Origin: Syntrophales bacterium
Lineage (GTDB): Bacteria > Desulfobacterota > Syntrophia > Syntrophales > UBA5619
NCBI GenBank assembly: GCA_023229765.1
Contig: JALNYO010000052.1
Coordinates: 1-20,416, forward strand
Length of the DNA: 20,416 nucleotides
Direction of reading: 5' to 3'
Positions 1-8,447 of this stretch are shown here, piece after piece. Position 1 is the stretch's first letter. Each line of letters begins with the position of its first letter. The position numbers and the translations under genes are program-made. Below the pieces are notes generated by a model. The model was not told where the DNA came from. It saw only the letters and a program-made list of their open reading frames with translations, and ran no database searches.

Positions 1-5
1 GAGCC

Positions 6-127
6 AATTGCAAAACTCCCAACGCTGTCATTCCCGCGACGCTTCTGGGCGGGAATCCAGTTTTTAACTATTTGAAATCATGGATGCCCGACAAAAGCAT
101 TCGGGCATGACACGGAGTTTTGCAATT
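6..127. repeat. MITE-like palindromic element with 14-bp terminal inverted repeats
   Basis: The ends are exact inverted repeats: AATTGCAAAACTCC at 6-19 and GGAGTTTTGCAATT at 114-127. Nested inside are TGTCAT (26-31) against ATGACA (107-112), and two separate hairpins: ATTCCCGC (30-37) with GCGGGAAT (49-56), and ATGCCCGA (84-91) with TCGGGCAT (101-108). No coding capacity and no clear target-site duplication are visible. The inner GTCAT-stem-ATCCAG layout matches the REP-type palindrome at 13557-13625. It could be a non-autonomous mobile element or a composite REP; the sequence alone does not separate these. Confidence 0.7.
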
Positions 128-423
128 ACCTCAAACGAACAAATTAATATTTTAGATACGGCAGTTCTGCTAACCAATGCATTATTGTATTGTAAATATG
201 TGCGGAGAGTGTCTAACAGCAACCCCTCGGAACTGTCAAGAACTTTTTTACCGCCATTTATCTTGACGCAAACGCCGCAACAAATTATGAAATCCGACAA
301 AAAGATAAGGTCCCTCATTCCCAGCATGAAATACTTTTTAAAACTCCGCCTTTTATTTCATTGACTTTCGATCAAGTTTCTGTTTATCTCCCGCAACTTT
401 GCAAACAGGCGGCGCCGATTTAG
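128..423. other. Spacer upstream of queA, no gene seen
   Basis: This AT-rich stretch has only short open frames without ribosome binding sites or recognisable motifs. A TTGACT at 361-366 is a possible -35 element for the queA block, but the -10 region after it (around 384-389) is poor, so no promoter is claimed. Confidence 0.6.
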
Positions 424-1461
424 ATGAAACTTGAAGAATTCTCGTATGACCTGCCGGAAGAGCTCATCGCCCAGCAACCTGCGGCGGTTCGCGATCAATC
501 CCGGATGATGGTTGTAAACAGAACAACAAAAGAAATTGAATTCCACGAATTTCGGGATCTTCCGGATTATTTTGCTGAAGGAGACGCTCTGGCAATCAAT
601 GACTCCCGGGTTTTCCCGGCCCGTTTGACCGGCAGGAAGGAAACAGGGGCGCTCATTGAAATCCTTTTGTTAGCAAAGGATAAGTCGGAGGGTAAAAAAG
701 AGGTCTGGAAGGCAATGCTGCGTCCCGCCAAAAGGGTGGCGCCCGCAATGACGTTCTTTCTGGCAGAGGGGTGTTCCGCACGGATATTACAGCGCCTCTC
801 CGAAAAACAATGGCTTATGGAATTCATCACGGACATGCCTTTCGACGATTTTCTTCTCCGCTGCGGCAGGGCGCCCCTGCCTCCCTACATAAAGCGAAAG
901 AGGGGGGGAACTCGCTCCCAGGAAGACTTGGAACGCTATCAGACCATCTATGCAAAAGAACCGGGTTCTGTGGCGGCGCCGACGGCAGGCCTCCACTTTA
1001 CCAGCGAAGTTATGGCGGCACTGAACAGACGCGAGGTGAAAATCGCCCCCATTACTCTGCACGTCGGCTACGGGACTTTTGTCCCGATTGAAACCGAAAA
1101 CGTGGAAGACCACGTAATGGAAGAGGAATATTTTTCAATATCGGCTGAGACAGCCGCAATGATCAACGGGGCAAAACGGGTGATTGCCGTGGGCACCACC
1201 TCGACAAGGGTTCTCGAGTCCACCGCCGATGAGAACGGCCGGGTAAAACCCCTAAACGGGTCCACCCGTCTTTATATCTACCCTGGTTACAAATTCAGAC
1301 GCGTAGATGCCCTTTTAACCAATTTTCATCTACCGAAATCGTCTCTTTTTTTGCTGGCATGCGCCTTCGCCGGCAGGGAGTTAATTCTGGAGGCTTACCG
1401 CCTGGCCGTTGAAAACAGGTTCCGTTTTTACAGCTATGGCGATTGCATGCTGATAATATGA
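424..1461 (+). CDS. queA: S-adenosylmethionine:tRNA ribosyltransferase-isomerase (QueA)
   Basis: QueA transfers and isomerises the ribosyl part of SAM onto preQ1-modified tRNA (anticodon position 34), giving epoxyqueuosine; it is cytosolic. The 345-residue product has the usual family length. It starts with the typical DLPEELIAQQPAAVRDQSR segment (residues 9-27). It carries the family signature PGSVAAPTAGLHFT at 181-194, preceded by DLERYQTIYA, then HVGYGTFVPI near 213-222 and AVGTTSTRVLES near 255-266. The ATG at 424 has only a weak Shine-Dalgarno-like AGGCGG upstream, but the N-terminus fits the family. Its stop overlaps the start of tgt, the gene for the preceding step of the same pathway, so the two are probably translationally coupled. 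Confidence 0.97.
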   Translation: MKLEEFSYDLPEELIAQQPAAVRDQSRMMVVNRTTKEIEFHEFRDLPDYFAEGDALAINDSRVFPARLTGRKETGALIEILLLAKDKSEGKKEVWKAMLRPAKRVAPAMTFFLAEGCSARILQRLSEKQWLMEFITDMPFDDFLLRCGRAPLPPYIKRKRGGTRSQEDLERYQTIYAKEPGSVAAPTAGLHFTSEVMAALNRREVKIAPITLHVGYGTFVPIETENVEDHVMEEEYFSISAETAAMINGAKRVIAVGTTSTRVLESTADENGRVKPLNGSTRLYIYPGYKFRRVDALLTNFHLPKSSLFLLACAFAGRELILEAYRLAVENRFRFYSYGDCMLII

Positions 1462-2594
1462 AATTTGAATTGATAAACACAGATCCCGGGTGTGAAGCCC
1501 GGCTCGGCAATATCGCAACCCCTCACGGCGAAATAAGAACCCCCGCCTTTATGCCGGTGGGTACCCAGGGAACGGTTAAGGGACTCTTGCCGGAACAGGT
1601 TCACTCCCTCGGGGCGGATATCATCCTTGGCAACACCTACCATCTCTATTTGCGGCCCGGCCATGAATTGATCGCAACCCTGGGCGGTCTCCACAAGTTC
1701 ATGAACTGGCAAGGGCCAATCCTGACCGATAGCGGCGGCTTTCAGGTTTACAGCCTCGGCGCCCTCCGCAAAACAAACGACGACGGGGCGGTTTTTCAGT
1801 CGCACATCGACGGTTCAAAACATTTTCTGAGCCCGGAAAAGGCGGTGGAGATTCAGGAAGCGCTCGGCAGTGACATCATGATGTGCCTCGACGAGTGTAT
1901 CGCCTATCCTGCAGACAGAAAAAAGGCGGAAGAGGCGCTACGCCGCACCGCCCAATGGGCAAAACGTTGCCGGGAAGCAAAGAAAAATCCGGAGCAGGCT
2001 CTCTTCGGGATTGTCCAGGGAGGCTTTTACCCAGACCTCCGCCGCCAGGCAGTTGATGATATGCGGAATATAGGTTTTGACGGCTATGCCATCGGCGGTC
2101 TCAGCGTGGGCGAGCCTAAAGAGCTGATGCTGGAAATCCTTGCCGCAACGGCCCCCCTGCTGCCGCCGGAAGCGCCTCGCTATCTTATGGGAGTCGGAAC
2201 CCCCGAGGATATCGTGGAAGGGGTTTTCCAGGGGATCGACATGTTCGATTGCGTTATGCCGACCCGTTCGGCGCGCAACGGATTATTGTTTACAAACGAG
2301 GGAAAGGTTGTTATAAGAAACGCCCGTTACAGGGAGGATAGTTCGCCAATTGAAAGTGGATGTGATTGTTATACCTGCCAAAATTATTCGCGCGCCTATC
2401 TGCGGCATCTTTATGTCGCCGGGGAAATTCTGGCAATGGTATTGAACACCATTCACAATCTCCGGTATTATCTGCGTCTTATGGAAAACATACGAGCGGC
2501 GATCAAAGACGGAAGGTTTGTGGAATTCCGCCGTGCTTTTCTCGCAACACGAAACATTGATAATGCAATAGGCAGCGAAAACAACATAAATTAA
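1458..2594 (+). CDS. tgt: Queuine/preQ1 tRNA-guanine transglycosylase (Tgt)
   Basis: Tgt exchanges guanine-34 of GUN-anticodon tRNAs for preQ1. I chose the ATG at 1458, which overlaps the queA stop (ATGA), rather than an in-frame ATG at 1443. With this start the product is 378 residues and its key residues fall where they do in the E. coli enzyme as I recall it. The nucleophile Asp264 is in DMFDCVMPTR and the zinc ligands are Cys302, Cys304, Cys307 (CDCYTC) and His333. The general acid/base Asp is at 91 in DSGGFQVYSLG, and GIVQGG recognises the base. All catalytic and metal residues are present. The gene is followed after 30 bp by yajC, which has its own strong ribosome binding site. Confidence 0.97.
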   Translation: MKFELINTDPGCEARLGNIATPHGEIRTPAFMPVGTQGTVKGLLPEQVHSLGADIILGNTYHLYLRPGHELIATLGGLHKFMNWQGPILTDSGGFQVYSLGALRKTNDDGAVFQSHIDGSKHFLSPEKAVEIQEALGSDIMMCLDECIAYPADRKKAEEALRRTAQWAKRCREAKKNPEQALFGIVQGGFYPDLRRQAVDDMRNIGFDGYAIGGLSVGEPKELMLEILAATAPLLPPEAPRYLMGVGTPEDIVEGVFQGIDMFDCVMPTRSARNGLLFTNEGKVVIRNARYREDSSPIESGCDCYTCQNYSRAYLRHLYVAGEILAMVLNTIHNLRYYLRLMENIRAAIKDGRFVEFRRAFLATRNIDNAIGSENNIN

Positions 2595-2624
2595 CCAATC
2601 CAATTACTAAAGGAGGTATTTACT

Positions 2625-2954
2625 GTGATTAATTCAGCATTTGCGATGGCCCCGCCCGGGGGTGGAGGAGGCGCCGGAGGAGGCGACATCAGCTTCATCA
2701 TAATGATGGCGGTGCTTTTCGGGATTTTTTATTTTCTGATGATCAGGCCGCAGCAGAAGAAACAGAAAGAAATCAAGAATATGATCGCTAATTTGGCGCA
2801 CGGAGACACCGTGATGACCTCTGGCGGCATTCAGGGCAAGGTGACCGGTTTGACGGAGACGGTAGTCACCCTGGAAATTGCCGACAAGGTGAAGATCAAG
2901 GTCAACCGCAGCTTCATCTCCGCTGTTCTTCAGAAATCGACTTCCGTGGAATAA
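2625..2954 (+). CDS. yajC: Sec translocase accessory subunit YajC
   Basis: YajC is a small inner-membrane protein that associates with SecD-SecF. The start is GTG at 2625, supported by an excellent AGGAGGT at 2611-2617 with 7 bases between. The 109-residue product has a glycine-rich N-terminal stretch (PPGGGGGAGGGD), one membrane segment (about residues 20-38) and the diagnostic FYFLMIRPQQKKQKE that follows it. After that comes the soluble domain with GDTVMTSGGIQGKVTGL and a run of beta strands. secD follows after a 132-bp spacer containing a hairpin, so YajC may be expressed at a different level from SecDF. Confidence 0.96.
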   Translation: MINSAFAMAPPGGGGGAGGGDISFIIMMAVLFGIFYFLMIRPQQKKQKEIKNMIANLAHGDTVMTSGGIQGKVTGLTETVVTLEIADKVKIKVNRSFISAVLQKSTSVE

Positions 2955-2963
2955 TTATCAACA

Positions 2964-3008
2964 GTCAGTTTTCGGTGATCGCCTTCAGGTCTCAGGCTGA
3001 AAACTGAC
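2964..3008. repeat. Hairpin in the yajC-secD spacer
   Basis: GTCAGTTTTC (2964-2973) and GAAAACTGAC (2999-3008) form a perfect 10-bp stem around a 25-base loop, starting 9 bases after the yajC stop. It lacks a T-run on the + strand, so it is not a typical intrinsic terminator. It could be an mRNA-stability or attenuation element, or one of the repeat-type spacers seen elsewhere in this window. Confidence 0.6.
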
Positions 3009-3086
3009 AACAGACAGCTTAACAAAACAGCGGCTTATAACGCCGGCCGTCGATCGCCGAGAGCCGAAAATTGAAAGGGGTAAACC

Positions 3087-4688
3087 ATGTTGAAAAGCAT
3101 CAGAATAAGAGCCGCCATCGTCATCTTGCTTTGTCTGGCGGCGCTTGTCTATCTGGCGCCTTCGCTCTCCACCACTCTGCCCGAAAGCTGGAAGAAATAT
3201 CTTCCCATGGACAAAATCCATCTTGGCCTTGATTTGCAAGGGGGGATGCACCTTGTTCTGGAGGTAGATGCCGCAAAGGCAGTGGAAAGTACGCTGGCCA
3301 GGTCAATTAATGACCTCAAAGAAAACATGATGGAAAAAAGGATCCGCTTCAAGCTGACCACAAATGCCGCCGGAGGAAACGCGGCCTTTGAGTTCCCGGA
3401 TGCCCCGGCGCGGGATGCCTTTGACAGCCTTCTTGCGAAACAGTACCCGGATCTTGAGGTTGCCTCTTCCGGCACGGTTGAAGGCAAGGGAATCGCAACC
3501 GTCAAAATCAAGGATAAACGCGCCCTCGAAATCAAAAAAATGGCGGTCGAGCAAAGTCTGGAGACCATTCGCAACCGGGTTGACCAGTTCGGCGTTACCG
3601 AGCCGGAAATCATTCCCCAGGGGGCCGATCGCATCATCGTGCAGCTTCCCGGCATCAAGGATACGGCAAGGGCCAAAAGCCTGATCGGCCGGACGGCCCT
3701 TTTGGAGTTTAAACTTGTTGACGAAGAGAATAGCCTTGACGAAGCGCTGAAGGGAAATATTCCGGAGGGTGATGTAATAGCCTCTGAATCTCGTCTGGAT
3801 CGAACATCCGGACGGAGAAACGAGATTCCGCTTCTCCTCAAAAACAGGACGCTGATGTCCGGAGATGCCTTGGAAAGCGCGAAGGTGCAGATCGGAGACC
3901 GCTTCGGCGAACCGCATGTATCAATTAAATTCAACTCTCAAGGCGCAACGGAATTTGAACGGATTACCGGCGAAAACGTAAAAAAACGTCTGGCCATCGT
4001 CCTTGACGGCGTGGTCCACTCGGCGCCGGTCATCCAGGAGAAAATTTCCGGCGGTGAAGCACAGATTACCGGCTCTTTTACGATGGAGGAGGCAAGCGAT
4101 CTGGCGATCGTTCTCCGCGCCGGCGCCCTTCCCGCTCCGGTCACTATCCTCGAAGAGAGAACCGTTGGTCCTTCCCTGGGACAGGATTCGATCGACAAGG
4201 GAACCTGGGCAAGCGTCATTGCGGGAATCCTGATTCTTTTGTTCATGATAGCCTATTACAAAGCTACCGGCCTGGTCGCAGACGTCGCACTGGCTATGAA
4301 CATGCTGCTGTTATTGGGCGTCATGGTTGCATTCAAGGCAACGCTGACCCTCCCCGGCATTGCCGGAATCGTCCTCACCATAGGAATGGCGGTTGACGCA
4401 AACGTCCTGATCAACGAAAGAATCAAAGAGGAGCTCCGCACGGGCAAGACTCCCAGAGCGGCAATTGAGGCAGGCTACCAAAAAGCCTTTCTAACCATTT
4501 TCGACTCCAATGTTACGACCCTCGTTGCCGCCTTGTTCCTCTTCGGTTTCGGCACCGGACCGGTCAAGGGATTCGCCGTGACCCTCACAATCGGCATTTT
4601 GGTCAGCATGTTCACCGCAGTCTTTGTGACAAGAATTATCTTTGACTATTTTGTCTGGAATCGCAAGATTGAGAAGATCAGCATTTAG
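3087..4688 (+). CDS. secD: Protein translocase subunit SecD
   Basis: SecD works with SecF in the inner membrane, using the proton motive force to help pull proteins out of the SecYEG channel. The 533-residue product has an N-terminal membrane segment (about 8-26), the conserved GLDLQGGMHLVLEV at 47-60, and a large periplasmic region (60-370). Five further membrane segments follow at about 373-392, 396-416, 423-443, 472-490 and 495-518. GMAVDANVLINERIKEEL carries the membrane Asp437 expected for proton coupling. AAGGGG lies 6 bases upstream of the ATG. The next gene is secF, 63 bp on. Confidence 0.97.
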   Translation: MLKSIRIRAAIVILLCLAALVYLAPSLSTTLPESWKKYLPMDKIHLGLDLQGGMHLVLEVDAAKAVESTLARSINDLKENMMEKRIRFKLTTNAAGGNAAFEFPDAPARDAFDSLLAKQYPDLEVASSGTVEGKGIATVKIKDKRALEIKKMAVEQSLETIRNRVDQFGVTEPEIIPQGADRIIVQLPGIKDTARAKSLIGRTALLEFKLVDEENSLDEALKGNIPEGDVIASESRLDRTSGRRNEIPLLLKNRTLMSGDALESAKVQIGDRFGEPHVSIKFNSQGATEFERITGENVKKRLAIVLDGVVHSAPVIQEKISGGEAQITGSFTMEEASDLAIVLRAGALPAPVTILEERTVGPSLGQDSIDKGTWASVIAGILILLFMIAYYKATGLVADVALAMNMLLLLGVMVAFKATLTLPGIAGIVLTIGMAVDANVLINERIKEELRTGKTPRAAIEAGYQKAFLTIFDSNVTTLVAALFLFGFGTGPVKGFAVTLTIGILVSMFTAVFVTRIIFDYFVWNRKIEKISI

Positions 4689-4751
4689 GCAAACAGAAAG
4701 ACTGCACCGACATTAAGGGAACGGAAAGATATTGATAATGAGGAGAACGGA

Positions 4752-5663
4752 ATGGAAATATTAAAATCAGAAACCCATTATAATTTTGTAAAGTTGATGA
4801 AACCAACGGTGTTTTTGTCACTGGCGGTTATTATAATAGGGATTGCATCACTGATATGGCATGGGGGGCCCAATTACGGAATTGATTTCTCCGGCGGGAC
4901 CCTTATTCAGATAAAGTTCAAAAACGCTACCCATACCGACAAGATTCGGAGCGCCTTCCAGTCAGCCGGGTTTGAAGGAAGCATCATTCAGGATTACGGT
5001 CCCCTCGAGGTTATGGTAAGAACCCCTGAAACAGGAAAGAATGCGGCAAGCCTGACCACTGACGTCGAAAAGGCCGCGCAAACCGCCTTCGGCGCCGGCA
5101 ATTACGAGATTCGGCGCATCGAGATGGTAGGCCCCAAGGTCGGCAAAGATCTGACGCGCAAGGCGATACTGGCAATCATTTTTTCATGGATCGGAATACT
5201 TGTCTATGTGGGAATCAGGTTCGAGTTCCGGTACGCCCTCGGGGGAATCATCGCCCTTGTCCACGACGTCCTGATAACGATAACCTTCCTTTCGCTGTTC
5301 GACAAGGAATTTGACCTGAATATCGTTGCCGCCCTTTTGACCATTATCGGGTACTCGATCAACGACACCATCGTAATTTTTGACCGGATCCGCGAAAATG
5401 CCCGTAAAAACATAAGACAATCACTGGACGATATTATTAATGCCAGCGTCAACCAGACACTCAGCCGAACGATCCTGACCTCGTTTACGGTCTTTATTGT
5501 TCTGTTGGTTTTGTTCTTTTTCGGCGGGCAGGTTATCCATGATTTTACCTTCGCTTTGATCGTCGGCACAGTATCCGGCGTTTATTCAACAGTTTTTATT
5601 GCCAGTCCGATCGTGCTGCTTTTTGAAAAAATCCGGCCTTCCGGGCTTAAAAGGAAAAAATAG
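4752..5663 (+). CDS. secF: Protein translocase subunit SecF
   Basis: SecF is the partner of SecD. The 303-residue product has a first membrane segment (18-36), then YGIDFSGGTLIQIKF at 42-56, a short periplasmic domain, KVGKDLTRKAILAI near 129-142 and five C-terminal membrane segments. The hallmark GYSINDTIVIFDRIREN is at 200-216. The start ATG has AGGAG at 4741-4745, spaced 6 bases. The stop codon is separated by only 2 bases from the TTG start proposed for the following DUF456 gene, so the two are very likely cotranscribed. Confidence 0.97.
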   Translation: MEILKSETHYNFVKLMKPTVFLSLAVIIIGIASLIWHGGPNYGIDFSGGTLIQIKFKNATHTDKIRSAFQSAGFEGSIIQDYGPLEVMVRTPETGKNAASLTTDVEKAAQTAFGAGNYEIRRIEMVGPKVGKDLTRKAILAIIFSWIGILVYVGIRFEFRYALGGIIALVHDVLITITFLSLFDKEFDLNIVAALLTIIGYSINDTIVIFDRIRENARKNIRQSLDDIINASVNQTLSRTILTSFTVFIVLLVLFFFGGQVIHDFTFALIVGTVSGVYSTVFIASPIVLLFEKIRPSGLKRKK

Positions 5664-5665
5664 CC

Positions 5666-6178
5666 TTGACGCCGATTGAGCTTTTAGGAACAGGTTTTTT
5701 CATGCTGGTTTTGCTGCTGGGGATATTCTCTATCCTTTTCGGCTTTCCCGGGACGGTGGTCATCCTGATCGACGCGGCTGTTTATGCCGCGTTTACCGGC
5801 TTTGACCGAATCGGCGGAAAAATCCTGATTGTACTGTTTATTCTCTCCATCCTGGCCGAATTGTCCGATTTTGCGATCGGCATGGCCGGCGCCGTAAAAT
5901 TCGGCGCCTCAAAAAAATCTCTCCTGGCTTCTTTTCTGGGAGGCATGATCGGGGCCATTCTCCTGTCTCCAGTCATGCTGGGGTTAGGGGCCGTTTTGGG
6001 GGCCTTTTTAGGGGGTTTTGTCGGCGTTTTTACCGTAGAGCTTCTCCAGCAGCTTAATCTGAAACCAGCGTTGCGGGCCGCCTGGGGTAGTATTGTCGGC
6101 AGGGCGGCCGGCATCTGCGTCAAGGGGGCCTTCGCGCTTGCAATGACCGTGATCACCCTCACGGGCGTCTATAATTAA
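5666..6178 (+). CDS. DUF456-family membrane protein
   Basis: This 170-residue protein consists almost wholly of hydrophobic helices. It fits the DUF456 pattern: FGFPGTVVILIDAAVYAAF near 26-44, a middle helix pair, GAVKFGASKKSLLASFLGG near 74-92, then a glycine-rich AVLGAFLGGFVGVFTVELL. The function of the family is unknown to me. The start TTG at 5666 has AAGGA at 5651-5655; an ATG at 5702 is a possible shorter start but would remove part of the first helix. It follows secF by 2 bases, so it may assist membrane or export functions, which is inference from position only. Confidence 0.8.
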   Translation: MTPIELLGTGFFMLVLLLGIFSILFGFPGTVVILIDAAVYAAFTGFDRIGGKILIVLFILSILAELSDFAIGMAGAVKFGASKKSLLASFLGGMIGAILLSPVMLGLGAVLGAFLGGFVGVFTVELLQQLNLKPALRAAWGSIVGRAAGICVKGAFALAMTVITLTGVYN

Positions 6179-6257
6179 ATGCCTGCCGGCACGGGCAAAT
6201 AGATTTTAGAATAGTGCATCGAGTTATTATAAATTATCTATAATGCAAGGAAAACAG

Positions 6258-6869
6258 ATGACCAAGCAAAAATCGAAATTACGGGAATATTTAGAGGCAA
6301 TCATTTTAGCGGTTGTAATCGCCTTCTTCGTAAGAACATTCGTCGTTCAGGCCTACAAGATTCCCTCCGGCTCCATGAAACCGACCCTGCTGATCGGCGA
6401 CCATCTGCTGGTAACCAAATTTAACTACGGCGTTAAGCTGCCGTTAATACGCTCAACTCTGATTCCGCTCGGCAAACCAAAACGGGGCGATATAGTTGTT
6501 TTCATTTATCCTGAAGACAGATCCAAGGATTTTATCAAACGGATGATCGGGCTTCCCGGGGACACGATAGAGGTGCGGAACAAGCAGGTTTTTATCAACA
6601 ACCTTCCTTGGAATGACACATACGGAAAGCATGTGGACAATATAGTCATCCCCGGCGCCGTCCAGCCCCGCGACAACTTCGGCCCGGTGACAGTGCCTGA
6701 GGACTCATTTTTCGTGATGGGAGACAACCGGGATGAAAGCTATGACAGCCGCTTCTGGGGATTCGTCCGTCAACAGGATATACTGGGCAAGGCGCTGGTC
6801 ATCTACTGGTCGTGGGACAGTGAAAACAACAGCGTGCGCTGGAACAGAATCGGGAAAATACTCAACTGA
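6258..6869 (+). CDS. lepB: Signal peptidase I (LepB)
   Basis: LepB removes signal peptides from exported proteins at the outer face of the inner membrane. I chose the ATG at 6258 because AAGGA at 6247-6251 sits 6 bases upstream; the in-frame ATG at 6243 would overlap that site. The 203-residue product has one N-terminal membrane helix (about 11-30), then IPSGSMKPTLLIGD with catalytic Ser39. Lys94 in FIKRMIGLPGD completes the Ser-Lys dyad, and box E FFVMGDNRDESYDSRFWG lies near 151-168. This is the single-helix short form common in bacteria outside enterics. Its place after secDF fits a protein-export cluster. Ten heptamer repeats begin 10 bases after its stop. Confidence 0.96.
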   Translation: MTKQKSKLREYLEAIILAVVIAFFVRTFVVQAYKIPSGSMKPTLLIGDHLLVTKFNYGVKLPLIRSTLIPLGKPKRGDIVVFIYPEDRSKDFIKRMIGLPGDTIEVRNKQVFINNLPWNDTYGKHVDNIVIPGAVQPRDNFGPVTVPEDSFFVMGDNRDESYDSRFWGFVRQQDILGKALVIYWSWDSENNSVRWNRIGKILN

Positions 6870-6879
6870 CACAATACGG

Positions 6880-6949
6880 GGTTGACGGTTGACGGTTACC
6901 GGTTGACGGTTACCGGTTGACGGTTACCGGTTGACGGTTGACGGTTGGC
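6880..6949 (+). repeat. Ten tandem heptamers of GGTTGAC/GGTTACC type
   Basis: Ten contiguous 7-base units occupy 6880-6949: GGTTGAC twice, then GGTTACC and GGTTGAC alternating, then GGTTGAC again and a degenerate GGTTGGC. The array starts 10 bases after the lepB stop and reads in the same direction as lepB. It faces the related array at 7056-7090, with which it is roughly complementary, so a long imperfect hairpin with a ~106-base loop is possible. Confidence 0.9.
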
Positions 6950-7055
6950 CTCTTTATCGGATGGTTGACTTTTCGAGTCAAGCGACGCTTAGCTTAATTC
7001 ATGGAACGGCTGCCAAACTTCGCTATCTTTAAACTGCTGATCCTTATGTTTTTTT

Positions 7056-7090
7056 AACCGTGAACCGTAAACTGTGAACCGTGAACTGTT
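7056..7090 (-). repeat. Five tandem heptamers, inverted relative to the lepB-side array
   Basis: On the + strand the units are AACCGTG, AACCGTA, AACTGTG, AACCGTG and AACTGTT; on the minus strand they read as GGTTCAC-type. The array lies 46 bases beyond the stop of the leftward NRAMP gene and reads in that gene's sense. With the array at 6880-6949 it makes the convergent junction symmetrical. A bidirectional termination or 3'-end protecting role is possible but unproven. Confidence 0.85.
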
Positions 7091-7136
7091 TACTCTGAAT
7101 TTCGGCAGTATCAGGAGCTGTTCTCTATTCCGAAGG

Positions 7137-8417
7137 TCAACCAAACAAAGAGAAACCGATCATTGCCAGTGATAATAAAGTCAATACGGCAACCGTAAGC
7201 CAGGAAATAACATTCATTATCGGGCCGTTGACATACTTTCCCATAATGCGCTTGTCGTTTACCAAAAGCAGCATGAAGACAAGAATGACCGGCAGCAGCG
7301 CCCCGTTTATGACCTGTGAATAAAACATGATGCCAATAAGCGGCATGTCTGGAAGAAGAATAATTCCCGCGCCCAGAAAAATCATCAAAGTGTAGAGGCT
7401 GTAAAACTGGGGGGCCTGCAGAAACTTTCTGTCAAGACTCGATTCCCAGCCGAAGGCCTCGCAGATCGTATAAGCGGTGGAAATGGGCAGTATCGAGGCG
7501 GCAAACAAGGATGCGTTAAGAAGCCCAAAGGCGAAAAGCAGCGCCGCGTACTCCCCCGCAAGCGGGGCTAAAGCCTGAGCGGCGTCAACAGCGCTCTCGA
7601 TTCTGATTCCGTTTTTAAAGAGCGTCATCGCGCAAAGCAAAATGATGAAAAACGCGATCACGTTGACCATAATCGACCCAAAGATCACATCCAGCCGGGT
7701 AAAGGGATAGTCATCGGCCTTCAGCCCCTTGTCAACAACGGACGATTGCAGGTAAAACTGCATCCAGGGGGCAATCGTCGTTCCGACAAGCGCCACAACC
7801 ATCGCCAGAAAACCAGCATCCATTCTGAATACCGGGGTTAGGAATGCTGATCCCACTGCACTCCAGTCAGGATTTCCCATAAAGCCTGAAATTATATAAG
7901 AAAAATAAATAACACAGGCAAAGAGAAATACCTTCTCGACGGATTTGTAATTCCCTTTCACCACCAGCCACCAGACAAAAGCCGCGCTCACAGGCACGGA
8001 TATATATCTGCTGACGCCAAAAATCTCCATGCTCGCCGCGATTCCGGCAAATTCGGAGATCGTGTTGCCGAGGTTCGTCAGAAAAAGGGCGATCATCAGG
8101 TAAAAGGTAATCCGCGCCCCGAAACGCTCCCGTATCAAGTCGGATAAACCCTTGCCCGAAACCACCCCCATCCGGGCGCACATCTCCTGGATTACGATCA
8201 GCACCCCGGTAATCGGGATGAGCGTCCACAAAAGCGAAAGGCCGTAATCGGCGCCGGCCAGCGAGTAGGTTGTTATTCCGCCGGCATCGTTGTCAACATT
8301 GGAAGTAATGATTCCCGGCCCAATGAGGGCGAAAAAAAGCCAAAGCTTCCGCCAGCGGCCCGCGCCGAAAAATGCGTGCAAAAAGCCACTAACCCTTTTG
8401 TTGACCGCATTGCCCAT
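7137..8417 (-). CDS. NRAMP-family divalent metal transporter with non-canonical metal site
   Basis: This 426-residue protein has about eleven hydrophobic helices and the NRAMP (SLC11) fold signatures. The helix-1 motif starts GPGIITSNVDNDAGG (33-47). The place of the canonical DPGN is taken by D44-A-G-G. The helix-6 motif reads GTTIAPWMQFYLQSS (212-226), where canonical manganese/iron NRAMPs have a methionine and histidine (MPH); here these positions are Ala216 and Trp218. Loss of that methionine is a feature of NRAMP-related proteins reported to carry Mg2+, so substrate is uncertain: Mg2+ or Mn2+ are plausible. It lies 30 bp downstream of a soluble MgtE_N/CBS gene on the same strand, and GGAAGG lies 9 bases before its ATG. 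I avoid the name mntH because of the altered site. Confidence 0.88.
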   Translation of the reverse strand: MGNAVNKRVSGFLHAFFGAGRWRKLWLFFALIGPGIITSNVDNDAGGITTYSLAGADYGLSLLWTLIPITGVLIVIQEMCARMGVVSGKGLSDLIRERFGARITFYLMIALFLTNLGNTISEFAGIAASMEIFGVSRYISVPVSAAFVWWLVVKGNYKSVEKVFLFACVIYFSYIISGFMGNPDWSAVGSAFLTPVFRMDAGFLAMVVALVGTTIAPWMQFYLQSSVVDKGLKADDYPFTRLDVIFGSIMVNVIAFFIILLCAMTLFKNGIRIESAVDAAQALAPLAGEYAALLFAFGLLNASLFAASILPISTAYTICEAFGWESSLDRKFLQAPQFYSLYTLMIFLGAGIILLPDMPLIGIMFYSQVINGALLPVILVFMLLLVNDKRIMGKYVNGPIMNVISWLTVAVLTLLSLAMIGFSLFG

Positions 8418-8447
8418 CCTTCAGCGCCTTCCTCATCCATTTTGGTG

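Noticed and set aside
80..364. A 94-codon + strand frame before queA
   Set aside because: It starts inside the palindromic element, has no ribosome binding site and no recognisable motif.
3149..3934. A 261-codon open frame on the minus strand inside secD
   Set aside because: It is antisense to a clearly conserved secD, lacks any family motif, and is rich in Ser/Arg as expected for the shadow of a coding frame.
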